In this document: one piece after another, positions 36,432-44,528 of the stretch
How positions within the stretch are numbered: position 1 is the stretch's first letter
How the letters are laid out: every line of letters starts with the position of its first letter
From: Myxococcales bacterium
Lineage (GTDB): Bacteria; Myxococcota_A; Polyangia; Palsa-1104; JAEUJZ01
Length of the DNA stretch: 64,000 bases
Reading direction: 5' to 3'
Assembly: GCA_016794365.1 (NCBI GenBank)
Contig: JAEUKB010000026.1
Location: 113,631 to 177,630, forward strand
Position numbers and translations under genes: made by a program
Notes under the pieces: model-generated
Database searches by the model: none
Seen by the model: only the letters and a program-made list of their open reading frames with translations
What the model was told of the DNA's origin: nothing

Positions 36432-36977
36432 ATGCCCCCATCTGGATCGGCTCTTGACGCAGCCCCCCGCGCGGTGGCTCTTGCGATGGACGCAGCGACC
36501 CCAATCGCTCACGAACCCAGGCCCCACGTCGGCAGCTTCCCGGTTGCATTTTGGACCGCCAACGTCATCGAGCTGTGCGAGCGCGCCGCCTACTACGCAT
36601 GGTTCATCCTCGTCACGGTGTACCTGACATCGACGGTCGGCTACAGCGACATCCAAGCAGGCTACATCACCGGCTGCTTTGCTGCCCTGCTCTACCTGTT
36701 GCCGTTTCTGTCAGGAGCCTTTGCCGATCGCGTCGGATATCGCAAAGCGCTGATTTTGGCCCTGACGCTGCTGACGCTGGGCTACACCGGACTGGGGCTG
36801 TTTGCGATCAAGCACATCGTCCTTGTACCGATGGCGCTCGTCATGGTGGGAGGCGCCCTGGTCAAGCCGATCATCTCTGGCACCGTCGCGCGCACATCCA
36901 GCCCCGAGCAGCGAGCCCGCGCCTTCAGCCTGTTTTACATGATGGTCGTGCATTCTGGTTTTCTACAAAAGGCTTAA
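36432..36977 (+). pseudogene. POT/MFS transporter, 5' fragment (split by element 2)
   Basis: The first 172 codons belong to a proton-dependent oligopeptide transporter-like MFS protein. The PTR2-type motif ELCERAAYYAWF is followed by three or more membrane helices and the loop motif GAFADRVGYRKAL. The reading frame enters element 2 at TTACATGATGGTC (36935-36947) and stops at 36977 after about ten foreign codons. The continuation of the protein lies at 39454-40377 in phase. The fragment alone lacks eight or so helices and should not transport. It is divergent from the bactofilin gene, across a 112-bp gap. Confidence 0.88.
36935..36947. repeat. attachment-site core, integrase end of element 2
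   Basis: TTACATGATGGTC, copy 1, reads (F)YMMV in the transporter frame. The flanking bases T (36934) and G (36948) differ from copy 2, so the identity is exactly 13 bp. Confidence 0.85.
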
Positions 36978-36987
36978 CTATTCAGTA

Positions 36988-37000
36988 CTTCCGTCGCTGT
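36988..37000 (+). promoter_or_regulatory. Motif shared by both element ends (possible integrase arm site)
   Basis: CTTCCGTCGCTGT lies 40 nt inside the attachment repeat of element 2. It corresponds to CTTCCATCGCTGT at 39 nt inside element 1 (23345-23333, minus strand). A related CCGTCGCTGTA is also found reading inward from the far end of element 1 at about 18992. Confidence 0.5.
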
Positions 37001-37078
37001 AGGTGGTTTCTCACACAGCACACTGAACCAATTGCAGACGGGACAAAGCGGCGAGCGGAAGGACCACACGGGGACCAC

Positions 37079-38188
37079 ATGGGAGAGGTGATTCGTAAGA
37101 CAAAGAATGGAAAGTTCATCGGCTGGTATCTTCGCTTTGTCGATGCCGATGGCGTCCGCAGACAGCGCGCCAGTCATCAAGGAACCGCTGCCGATGCCCG
37201 TCGCTGTTTGATCGAAATTGAGGCCCGGATTGCGCGCGGCAAGCTCGGCGTTCCAGAGCGGGACAAGACAAGCTCCACGACGATTGCAGAGCTTACAGAG
37301 CGCTACCTTCAGGAATACGACAGTCCTCGCATCAAAGACCTTGCGCGCTGGCGCAGCAAGCTGCGGTATCACCTGGCGGTGCCGCTCGCATCCATCGGAG
37401 AGGTGCAAGTGAGCCAGTTTTCCGTCGAGTCTGCCGAGCGACTGCGCAATCGTCTGATGCGTCAATATGCCGCCAACACGACGCGCACTCAGCTCTCTGC
37501 ACTGTCCGCAGCGCTCGGCTGGGCGACGAAAAAAGGACTTGCGACCACCAATCCGCTTGCGCGCTTGCCGATGCCACGCAAGACGGTGCGACTGGAATAC
37601 CTAAGCCAAGCGGAAGCGCTGCTGCTACTAACCACTGCGGAGTCACTGGCCGCGCAAGGGAGTCTGCGTGATGAGCTGCTCGCGGTCGCGATCGCGCTGG
37701 GAATCTACGCCGGACTGCGGGCCGGAGAGATCTTCGGTCTGCGCTGGCGCGATGTAAGCTTTTCATCGAAGCTGCTGACGATCTCGCGCAGCTTTTCCCG
37801 GCCCACCAAGAGCGGTCTGACTCGTCACGTTCCGCTCAATCGTGAGCTTTCGGATCTACTGTCCGCATGGCGTTCGCGCTGTCCGAAGAGTCCCGAAGAT
37901 CTGATTTGTCCGTCTCTGGATGGCAAAGTCTGGACGACTCCTAAGCAGGCTCCGCGTGATCTTCCAAGGATCTACCGCGCGGCCTCCCTTCAGGTTCCGG
38001 CGGCTCCCTGGCACTGTCTGCGTCATACCTTTGCCTCTCTGTTCATGATGAGCGGAGGCAACATCCTGACGCTGCGCACGCTGCTCGGACACAGTGATGT
38101 CGCGCAGACCCAAGCCTACGCACACCTGGCGCCCCAGTTCCTTGCAAGTGAAGTAGAGCGGATTCAGCTACGGAATCGAGAGGAGTAG
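37079..38188 (+). CDS. Tyrosine recombinase/integrase of element 2
   Basis: The product has 369 residues and is a paralogue of the element 1 integrase. Both begin MG-(E/Q)-VIRKTK-x-G-(K/R)-FIGWY-x-R. Catalytic residues visible are Arg in LRAGEIFGLRWRDV, HCLRHTFASLF (H-x-x-R), LLGHSDVAQTQ (H) and Tyr in AYAHLAPQF. It should catalyse integration and excision at the 13-bp repeats. The ATG at 37079 follows GGGGACC. The open frame extends upstream to 36551 across the attachment site, in a different frame from the transporter, and is not protein-like there. It would be read from the transporter promoter as well as from its own. Confidence 0.92.
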   Translation: MGEVIRKTKNGKFIGWYLRFVDADGVRRQRASHQGTAADARRCLIEIEARIARGKLGVPERDKTSSTTIAELTERYLQEYDSPRIKDLARWRSKLRYHLAVPLASIGEVQVSQFSVESAERLRNRLMRQYAANTTRTQLSALSAALGWATKKGLATTNPLARLPMPRKTVRLEYLSQAEALLLLTTAESLAAQGSLRDELLAVAIALGIYAGLRAGEIFGLRWRDVSFSSKLLTISRSFSRPTKSGLTRHVPLNRELSDLLSAWRSRCPKSPEDLICPSLDGKVWTTPKQAPRDLPRIYRAASLQVPAAPWHCLRHTFASLFMMSGGNILTLRTLLGHSDVAQTQAYAHLAPQFLASEVERIQLRNREE

Positions 38189-38486
38189 CACCACGCAGAC
38201 CTTCGGCAAAGGAATACTCTGGAGACGGCAACTCGAGTTCGTTTTCCAAACCGCCGATTCATTTTACGATGAGGTTCGTGTCTTCGTGTTCGGAAGACGC
38301 TACAACACCAACTCTTGAACCGAGACAGGGCGAGCAAAGCAACCTATGTACGACATCAGACCATCGAGAACAGTGACTCCCGTCTTGTTGGCACACAAAG
38401 CCAAGAAGCGAGAACAGAGAGACGTGCATGTCCATCAAACCGAAATGCTTTATCGCTGAATCAATTCAGCAACAAGGGCTGTAAAC

Positions 38487-38984
38487 ATGGATGCTTTATC
38501 GGACATTCTTGCCTGGGCTTGGGCACGTCATCACAACGTCTTGAGCTGGTATATTCGGCCCTTGTTTATTTTGCCGTATATCTATCTTGCTTATCAGCGT
38601 AGCTGGAAAGGGATTGCCGTTACGATTGTTGCGCTGCTGACCAGCATGTTCTGGTTTCCGGCCCCCAAAGCCATGGACCCGATGGTAGAGCAGTTCTTGC
38701 AAGCGGAGCGCGACTATCTACTGGGCACTTGGACGCTGGGCAAAGTGCTGCTTACCCTGACTGTGCCTGCCTTTTTTTACTTCCTGGCCTTGGCGTTTTG
38801 GAAGCGCTCTTGGTGGTGGGGCATTGCGGTCATCAATGTGGCAGCGCTGGGCAAGATCGCTTGGAGTGTTGCTGAAGGCGGCAAGTCGGGCTGGGCGGTG
38901 TTCATCCCTGCGCTGATCGGCATGCTGATCTGTGACATAGCGGTCTATTTCGGCGTACGGTTTATCCATCGCAAGAACTCGTAA
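38487..38984 (+). CDS. Small four-helix membrane protein (element 2 cargo)
   Basis: The product has 165 residues and about four transmembrane helices (PLFILPYIYLAYQRSWKGIA, ITIVALLTSMFWFPAP, VLLTLTVPAFFYFLALAFW and VFIPALIGMLICDIAVYFG). It is Trp- and aromatic-rich, with short loops. Function and family are not certain. It is the only cargo gene of element 2 besides the integrase. The ATG at 38487 has AAGGG upstream at suitable spacing. As element cargo it might alter the membrane or protect the host, but nothing in the sequence shows this. Confidence 0.7.
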   Translation: MDALSDILAWAWARHHNVLSWYIRPLFILPYIYLAYQRSWKGIAVTIVALLTSMFWFPAPKAMDPMVEQFLQAERDYLLGTWTLGKVLLTLTVPAFFYFLALAFWKRSWWWGIAVINVAALGKIAWSVAEGGKSGWAVFIPALIGMLICDIAVYFGVRFIHRKNS

Positions 38985-39009
38985 GCAGACGCCTATCACA
39001 TACACACAA

Positions 39010-39360
39010 AACAGGGTCTTGCCCGGATCGCCAGTTTCATTTTGAAACGACCGTTCCGACCCCGCCGGATCGCTATTTTCATTTTGAAAAGACCGTTCCG
39101 GCCCCGCCGGATCGCCGGTTTGGACGCGCCAAGACCGTTCCGGCCCCTCCGGAGCGCCTTTTTCATGTTGAAAAGACCGTTCCGCTCACACCGGAGTGCC
39201 TGTTTCACGTTCACGGAATCGTTCCGACCCTGCCGGAGCGCCGTTTTCACTTTCACGGAATCGTTCCGGTCCCACCGGAGCGTCTGTTTCACTTTCACCA
39301 TGTCGTTCCGACCCCGCCGGAGCGTCTGTTTCAGCCAGAAAGACCGGCGTCCGCCCGGTG
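39010..39360. repeat. Tandem repeat array, 42-bp period, in element 2
   Basis: CGTTCCG recurs at 39052, 39094, 39136, 39178, 39220, 39262 and 39304, each exactly 42 bp apart, with degraded copies at both ends. Each unit contains TCCGG-CCCCG-CCGGA-like hairpin arms and, in early units, a TTTCA...TGAAA pair. Because 42 is a multiple of three, frames stay open on both strands and encode 14-residue repeats rich in Arg/Ser/Pro. I do not consider these real genes. A GTG at 39196 could however drive a frame through the array into the transporter 3' fragment. Confidence 0.88.
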
Positions 39361-39440
39361 GTGAAAGCCCTGATGGACCCCGGGAGGACCACCGCCCTGC
39401 CCTGCGCCAGTCTGTCCCGTCGGATTGCTTCCGCCAGGAC

Positions 39441-39453
39441 TTACATGATGGTC
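39441..39453. repeat. attachment-site core, far end of element 2
   Basis: TTACATGATGGTC, copy 2, is followed by the native transporter sequence AACATCGGC. The preceding base C (39440) and following base A (39454) differ from copy 1. Confidence 0.85.
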
Positions 39454-40377
39454 AACATCGGCAGCTTCTTCGGAAAGGGAGCAGCGGAGCCGATTCGCAA
39501 GACAGTGGGACTCGGAATGATTCCTCTTCTGTCGGCGGCTGTGACCTTTGTGGGTCTGCTCTGCGTGGTGCTGTTCTATCGTCCGACCGAGATTCCGCAG
39601 GCCGACAGTGACAAGTCCGTCTCTGTAGCGGAAGCGGCGCGCAAGCTGTTTGCGGATCTGACCCAAGTGCTGCGCTCGGGACGGCTGCTGGCGGTGGTGT
39701 TGATCACCGCAGGATTTTGGATCATCCAAAGTCAGATGTACTCCTCGATGCCCAAGTACGTCTTCCGTGTCGTCGGTGAGCATGCCAGTCCAGAGCGCTA
39801 CGCCAACGTCAATCCCATCACGGTGATGCTCGCGGTGGTGCCGATCACCTGGCTCTGTAAGAAGCTGTCTCCGCTGGCTTCGATTGCGATTGCGCTCGGA
39901 ATGATTCCGCTGTCTGCGCTGACGATTGCGCTGCTTCCGGGGCTGGTCGGATCGTCGCTGCCGATTCATCCGGTCACGCTGGCGATGGTGATGGGAATCG
40001 CAATTCAGGGTCTATCGGAGTGCTTCCTGAGTCCGCGCTACTTGGAATACGCATCGCGCCAAGCGCCCAAAGGAAAAGAGGCGCTCTATCTTGGCTACTC
40101 AAACCTGAACATGTTCTTTTCCTGGATGATCGGATCGATCATGTCGGGCTATCTGCTCGACGCATTCTGTCCCGATCCCAAGAAGCTCTCGGTCGCCGAT
40201 CGCGCGCTGCATACACTGGCGCTGAGCGGACAAGGACCGCTGCCAGCCGCGTATGCCCACGCGCACTATCTGTGGTTTGCGTTCTTCGGAATCGGCGTGT
40301 TTGCGTTCTGTGCCCTGATGCTGTTTGCGTACCTAACGCGCGATGGAAAATCGAGCGACGCACAGCATCAGTCCTAA
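39442..40377 (+). pseudogene. POT/MFS transporter, 3' fragment (split by element 2)
   Basis: This holds the remaining 308 codons of the transporter, starting at the repeat-encoded YMMV and running into NIGSFFGKGAAEPIRK. It has about eight membrane helices, including AVVLITAGFWIIQSQMYSSM and LSECFLSPRYLEYASRQAPK, the latter resembling the conserved helix 9-10 segment of POT proteins. The frame is in phase with 36432-36947. A longer frame starting at a GTG at 39196 inside the 42-bp array reads into this fragment, so a fusion protein is possible. Without excision the transporter is probably inactive. Confidence 0.88.
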
Positions 40378-40443
40378 GCGATTCCTACGCGATTCCTACG
40401 CGATTCCTACGCGATTCCTACGCGATTCCCAAGCGATTCCTAG
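40378..40443. repeat. 11-bp tandem repeat after the transporter gene
   Basis: Six consecutive copies of GCGATTCCTAC (the last two slightly altered) begin directly after the TAA of the transporter and end 13 bp before the GH5 gene stop on the other strand. The period of 11 bp puts each copy on nearly the same face of the helix. It may be a slippage product or protein binding array in the convergent gap. Confidence 0.85.
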
Positions 40444-40455
40444 GCGCTGCGTACG

Positions 40456-41688
40456 CTACAGGATCGGCTTGATCATCCAGGCTTTGACATCGACGCCAAA
40501 TGGATCGGTGGGCTGGGTCGGGTCCGGCGGGTTGGCAGGCAAGCTCACGGCTCCGCCACTCTTTCCGTAGGTCAGGTGCGGCAGATCGCCAGCCGACCAA
40601 GCCAGCGCAGAGAGCTGCTTCTGATCGATGTAGGCATGAAGCTGCGTCATCCAGCTACGCGCAGCGGCTTTGCTTCCCAGTCCAAACGGCGATCCAGAGG
40701 AGTCATCGGTTCCATATTCTCCGACGATGACGGGGAGCTGCTTGGCCACATCACCAAACTTCAGATCCCACTCCGAAGCCATCGCGGGAGGCATCACCTT
40801 GAGCGGATAGGGATGCGTGGCATAGACAATCGGACCCAGAGTAGTGATGCGATTGCTGGGGTCGAGCAGAGGCCGCAGATCGTACGCATAGTCCAGTCCC
40901 CCCACGACAACCAGCGTCTCTGTTGCCCCCGCTGCGCGGATCGCAGAGATGATCTTTTCCGCATTCCCTTTCCACGTAGACCAGGGAACATCGTGGGGCT
41001 CATTCCAGATGTCGAACAGCACATGCGTCTCGCTGCCGAAGCGCTGCGCCACCTGTCCCCAAAACATCGGCGTACTCACCGGATCTGGCTGGGCAGAGTT
41101 TAGATTGTTGGCATCGTAGCCATGCAATTCTAAGATCAGATAGATCCCGAGCGACTTGGTTGCAGCGACGATCGAAGCGATATCCTGCCGATACGAGTCA
41201 TAATATAGATAGTACGTCTGCGCGATCGGAAGTCGGATCACCACGGTCTGCCACAGATCGCGCCACTGCTTCAGCTCTGTGCTCGGATCACTGCCAAAGC
41301 CAGCCATCTGAAGACCGTTTTTGTGCTGAAGACCTGATCGATTGATTCCCTTGAGCCGCGTCGGAACGAGCTGACCGCCGCAGGACACCATGAGCTGATT
41401 TCCCGACACCGTCAGTCGTCCCAGCGTGGCCATACACTGCCGCAGCGGATCGCTGATGAAGCCATCAGGATTTGGTTGGGAATCCCCAGAAGGAGTGTCT
41501 GTCCCCATGCTCTGTCCATCCCCACAACCGCTCTGTCCCAGTACACAGAGCGCGGCCAGCACCGTCCCCAGCGCGGCGGCACGTACACTCCCCAGCGCCG
41601 CAGTGCGCGGGCTCCCAATGACTGCTTGCGTGGACGAACGATCGCGATTTCCGTGCGGTACATTCCTTGTAGATGAAGGCTTACGCAT
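40456..41688 (-). CDS. Glycoside hydrolase family 5 (cellulase-type) lipoprotein
   Basis: The product has 410 residues. The signal ends in a lipobox (CVLGQSGCGDG) followed by a Ser/Asp/Pro linker. The catalytic TIM barrel has TRLKGINRSGLQHKNG near its start, VVIRLPIAQ, the acid/base motif FDIWNEPHD and the nucleophile motif PVIVGEYGTD, all typical of GH5 (clan GH-A) endoglucanases. It should hydrolyse beta-1,4-glucans or mannans outside the cell. The ATG at 41688 is backed by AGGAG; the frame is open to 42201 upstream but lacks protein character. It is divergent from the DUF2252 gene. Confidence 0.88.
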   Translation of the reverse strand: MRKPSSTRNVPHGNRDRSSTQAVIGSPRTAALGSVRAAALGTVLAALCVLGQSGCGDGQSMGTDTPSGDSQPNPDGFISDPLRQCMATLGRLTVSGNQLMVSCGGQLVPTRLKGINRSGLQHKNGLQMAGFGSDPSTELKQWRDLWQTVVIRLPIAQTYYLYYDSYRQDIASIVAATKSLGIYLILELHGYDANNLNSAQPDPVSTPMFWGQVAQRFGSETHVLFDIWNEPHDVPWSTWKGNAEKIISAIRAAGATETLVVVGGLDYAYDLRPLLDPSNRITTLGPIVYATHPYPLKVMPPAMASEWDLKFGDVAKQLPVIVGEYGTDDSSGSPFGLGSKAAARSWMTQLHAYIDQKQLSALAWSAGDLPHLTYGKSGGAVSLPANPPDPTQPTDPFGVDVKAWMIKPIL

Positions 41689-41891
41689 GGGGACGGACTC
41701 CTGTGGATGGAACGTGCTGGTCATCCAATCGATCACGGTATCACAAGCAGCGGAGCCAGCGCGGGGCGCTCTACACGGACACAGCGCAGCGACAGTCTGT
41801 CCGTTTGTAACAGCCAGGTAACACTTCACGGGCTGGGCGCGGTTTTCTGTTTGTTTCTGTGCGAGCTGTGCGCAAGCATCGCAGCGCTGAC

Positions 41892-43274
41892 ATGTTGCGA
41901 TTCCTGCTTCCTTTGCTGCTGCTGGGCTTCGGCTGTGATCCGTCTTTGGATGCGCGCTCGGCGCTGATCGTGGGGACGATGGTCGATGCAGACCGCGATC
42001 TGATTGCCGCACGGCCCATGCTGGTGGCCGACAAGTACGAAAAGATGGCCGGTGGACTTCAGGCTTTTCTGCGAGGCAGCGCACAGCTGTTCTATCGCGA
42101 TCTTTCCCGCTATCGCAGCGCGTCCGCCAGTGTCCTGCATGGTCCCAGCGCCGAGCTTGTCCGTCTGTACGGAGACATTCACCTTGAGAACCTGGGCGCA
42201 ACCTTTGATGAAGAAGGTGCGCTGTTTGATGTGATTGACTTCGACGCCACCGTGGCAGGTCCGTTCGGCTGGGAAGTACGTCGCGCGGCGCTGTCTGTGC
42301 GGACTGCGCTGGCGGTCGCGGGCATCTTTGGTCCGCCGAGCGATGAAGTGATTCGCCAGCTGGGCCAGTCCTATGTCCAGATGATCTCCGAACAGAGCGA
42401 GCAGCTCAGCCCGTATGTGGTGCGCGCAGGATCTCCGTCGGAATCGCGGATCATTACAGAGCTATTACAAGACGGACAGAAGCGCAGCGATCAGCAGGAA
42501 GAGATCACGCAGTACAGCGAATGGAAAGACGGACAGCGGCGCTTACTGCGCAACACCGAGCAGCAAGAGCTGTCCCCCTTTTGGTTGCACGAGCTGCCTG
42601 CGCTGATTGCGGAATACCGTCGCAGCCGTCGCATCGGAGTGGGCCAAGCAGAGTCCTTTGAAGTCCTGGATGCGGTGCAGCGTATGGGCTCTGGTGTGGC
42701 CTCTCTTCCCAACCTGCGGCTGTGGGTGCTGGTCCAAGGCGCGCGCAGCGGTTCCGCCGAAAAGACCCCGCAAGGCGAGTGGATTCTGGAGTTCAAAGAG
42801 CAGCGCGATCCGCCGTTTCCGACGGAATGGCTGGGACGAGGAACCCTGGGAAACAATGCCGAGCGCGTCTTTTTGGGAACGCTGGAGCTGCTGGCCAGTG
42901 CCACCAGTGAAGCGGACCTGGGCCATGTCGTGCGTGGCGGTATTTCGTTTCAAGTGCGCAGGGTGCTGCGTGGACGACGTGATCTGGATGTCGCACGGCT
43001 GGCTGAGCGGCTGGCTTCCGGTCGCTATCAGGAACGCGACCTACACGATCTGGCTCGCTCGATCGGCAAGCTGCTGGCTGTCGGACATGCCAGAAACGGA
43101 AAAGCGCGCGCCATTCAGCGTGTCCTAACCAGCGAAGATCCCGACGGAAACACCGTGATTTCAGCGCTGATCACTGCGTCGGCTTCCGATCTCGCGCGAC
43201 TGGAACAAGATCTCTCCCTCTTTCAGCAAGCACGGCTTACCAAAGGCCCGCTGCTGGGTGCCCGAACTCCTTAG
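41892..43274 (+). CDS. DUF2252 family lipoprotein
   Basis: The product has 460 residues. A short signal (LRFLLPLLLLGFGC) ends in a lipobox, so it is probably lipid-anchored, which is unusual for DUF2252. The domain signature is FLRGSAQLFYRDL followed by LYGDIHLENLGATFDEEG and VIDFDATVAGPFGWEVRR, which resembles the aminoglycoside phosphotransferase-like fold: HxxN (HLEN) and D-F-D in place of the kinase catalytic and metal residues. The substrate is unknown. It is the first of three tightly spaced plus-strand genes (15 bp to the next, then a 4-bp overlap), suggesting an envelope operon. Confidence 0.85.
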   Translation: MLRFLLPLLLLGFGCDPSLDARSALIVGTMVDADRDLIAARPMLVADKYEKMAGGLQAFLRGSAQLFYRDLSRYRSASASVLHGPSAELVRLYGDIHLENLGATFDEEGALFDVIDFDATVAGPFGWEVRRAALSVRTALAVAGIFGPPSDEVIRQLGQSYVQMISEQSEQLSPYVVRAGSPSESRIITELLQDGQKRSDQQEEITQYSEWKDGQRRLLRNTEQQELSPFWLHELPALIAEYRRSRRIGVGQAESFEVLDAVQRMGSGVASLPNLRLWVLVQGARSGSAEKTPQGEWILEFKEQRDPPFPTEWLGRGTLGNNAERVFLGTLELLASATSEADLGHVVRGGISFQVRRVLRGRRDLDVARLAERLASGRYQERDLHDLARSIGKLLAVGHARNGKARAIQRVLTSEDPDGNTVISALITASASDLARLEQDLSLFQQARLTKGPLLGARTP

Positions 43275-43289
43275 GAACAGCCCTTGTCT

Positions 43290-44528
43290 ATGATGCAATC
43301 GCGTCCCCCAACTGGTTTGTTTCCAACTGGCCTGCTTCCCTCAGGCTTCCAACCCCCAAGTGACCGCTCGATCTGCACGACGTACCGGAGTGCGCAGCGC
43401 GCAGGACGTGGAGTCTGTCTGCTCCTGTCCGTGCTCCTGTCGGTTCTCTTGTCTGTGCTGAGTGAAGCGGCCTACGCGCACCCAAACCGGCTAGAGACGG
43501 GACTCCCTTATCATCCGCAAGCCACGCTTCCCACCGTCACAGAAGAGAGCCCTGGACAGCTTCAAGGAAGCATCGGTCCGCTGCACCTTGGCTTGCAAGG
43601 AGACTTGTTTGCAACCTATCGCTTGATCAGTCGCCAAGATCAGCTCTTTCATGAGTTCGAGCTGTCCCGCATTCAGCTCACCGGCTGGATCAGCTATCAG
43701 TCGCTGGCGGGCGTCAACATCACCGTGGATACGGTGCGCTCTTCAGGGAATCGCAGCTACTTCGGAATCGAAGGCGATGCCATCTTGCCGCGACTCAAGT
43801 GGGCGTTTGCAGAGACGACTCCGTGGAAGCATTACTTGTCACTGCGCGCAGGAATCGTTCCGGATCTGCTGCTGCAATACGCAGAAGCATCGTGGGGATT
43901 CCGGGCACAAGGACCGACGGCACTGGAGCGCGACGGACTGTTTACTCCTGGGGATCTCGGAGCCTCTGCTGAAGTGACGCTGCCCTGGCAGCTTGGATCT
44001 GTGGCCGTGCAGATAGGAAACGGCGAAGGAGTCTCTTTGCGCGAACAGAACAACGGCAAGAACCTAACGGCGGCGCTGCGCATTGCACCTTTGCGGAACC
44101 GGCATCCGGATCTGCTGATTCATGCGCTGTTTCGGGATGGCTCGCTCGGGGCTGGAAGTGCCGCTGATCGACGTGCCAGTGTGGGACTGACCTACGCTTC
44201 TCCCAAAGTCGGCGCAGGATCTGTGACTACGCTGGCGCTTGGCTATCGCGGGATGGGAGATCGCTGGGCCGCGCACATGACCTCCTGGCTTCGGGCTGAG
44301 CTTCCTGCCTGCTTTGCGCTGCTCGCGCGCGTCGATGCGCTGTGGCCCGATGTCCAAGATCGCAGTGCGGTCCAGCTTCGTGTGATAGGTGGTGTTGCGT
44401 ACTCGCTGCCTGCGCTGGTTCGCCTGATCCTAAGCTATGAAGGAACGCTGCCGCAGGGTGCGCTGCGCGATCAGGTTCCAGCGCTAACAGAGCACGCATT
44501 CCTTGTCCAGGCAGAGGTCCGAATATGA
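43290..44528 (+). CDS. Putative outer-membrane beta-barrel protein
   Basis: The product has 412 residues. The N-terminus has a long leader with a Leu/Val-rich signal (CLLLSVLLSVLLSVLSEAAYA), the repeated LLSVLLSV coming from a small tandem duplication. The mature part has alternating hydrophobic strands typical of a porin or phosphate-selective porin O-type barrel (LSRIQLTGWISYQSLAGVNI, YLSLRAGIVPDLLLQYAE, LIVQIGNGEG-like segment). It ends in a strand with a terminal I after EVR, weakly like a barrel end. The start at 43290 was chosen; TTG at 43284 is also in frame. It is translated in coupling with the downstream lamin-tail gene (ATGA). Confidence 0.7.
   Translation: MMQSRPPTGLFPTGLLPSGFQPPSDRSICTTYRSAQRAGRGVCLLLSVLLSVLLSVLSEAAYAHPNRLETGLPYHPQATLPTVTEESPGQLQGSIGPLHLGLQGDLFATYRLISRQDQLFHEFELSRIQLTGWISYQSLAGVNITVDTVRSSGNRSYFGIEGDAILPRLKWAFAETTPWKHYLSLRAGIVPDLLLQYAEASWGFRAQGPTALERDGLFTPGDLGASAEVTLPWQLGSVAVQIGNGEGVSLREQNNGKNLTAALRIAPLRNRHPDLLIHALFRDGSLGAGSAADRRASVGLTYASPKVGAGSVTTLALGYRGMGDRWAAHMTSWLRAELPACFALLARVDALWPDVQDRSAVQLRVIGGVAYSLPALVRLILSYEGTLPQGALRDQVPALTEHAFLVQAEVRI

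Larger units (their letters stand above)
36935..39453. mobile_element. Integrase element 2 inserted in the POT transporter gene
   Basis: An exact 13-bp direct repeat, TTACATGATGGTC, at 36935-36947 and 39441-39453 bounds a 2506-bp unit. Removing it restores a 479-codon transporter frame. Contents: a tyrosine integrase (37079-38188), a small membrane protein gene (38487-38984) and a 42-bp tandem repeat array. The integrase starts 131 bp inside the repeat and reads in the same direction as the broken gene, as in element 1. Between 38189 and 38486 I see nothing beyond possible promoter sequence. It is small and simple and has no transfer genes. Confidence 0.88.

Noticed and set aside
36551..37078. 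Long upstream extension of the element 2 integrase frame
   Set aside because: It runs out of frame through the transporter 5' fragment and the attachment site; the family start is clearly at 37079.
39010..39360. CRISPR array or coding gene in the 42-bp array
   Set aside because: No spacers exist, and the open frames on both strands follow simply from a period divisible by three.
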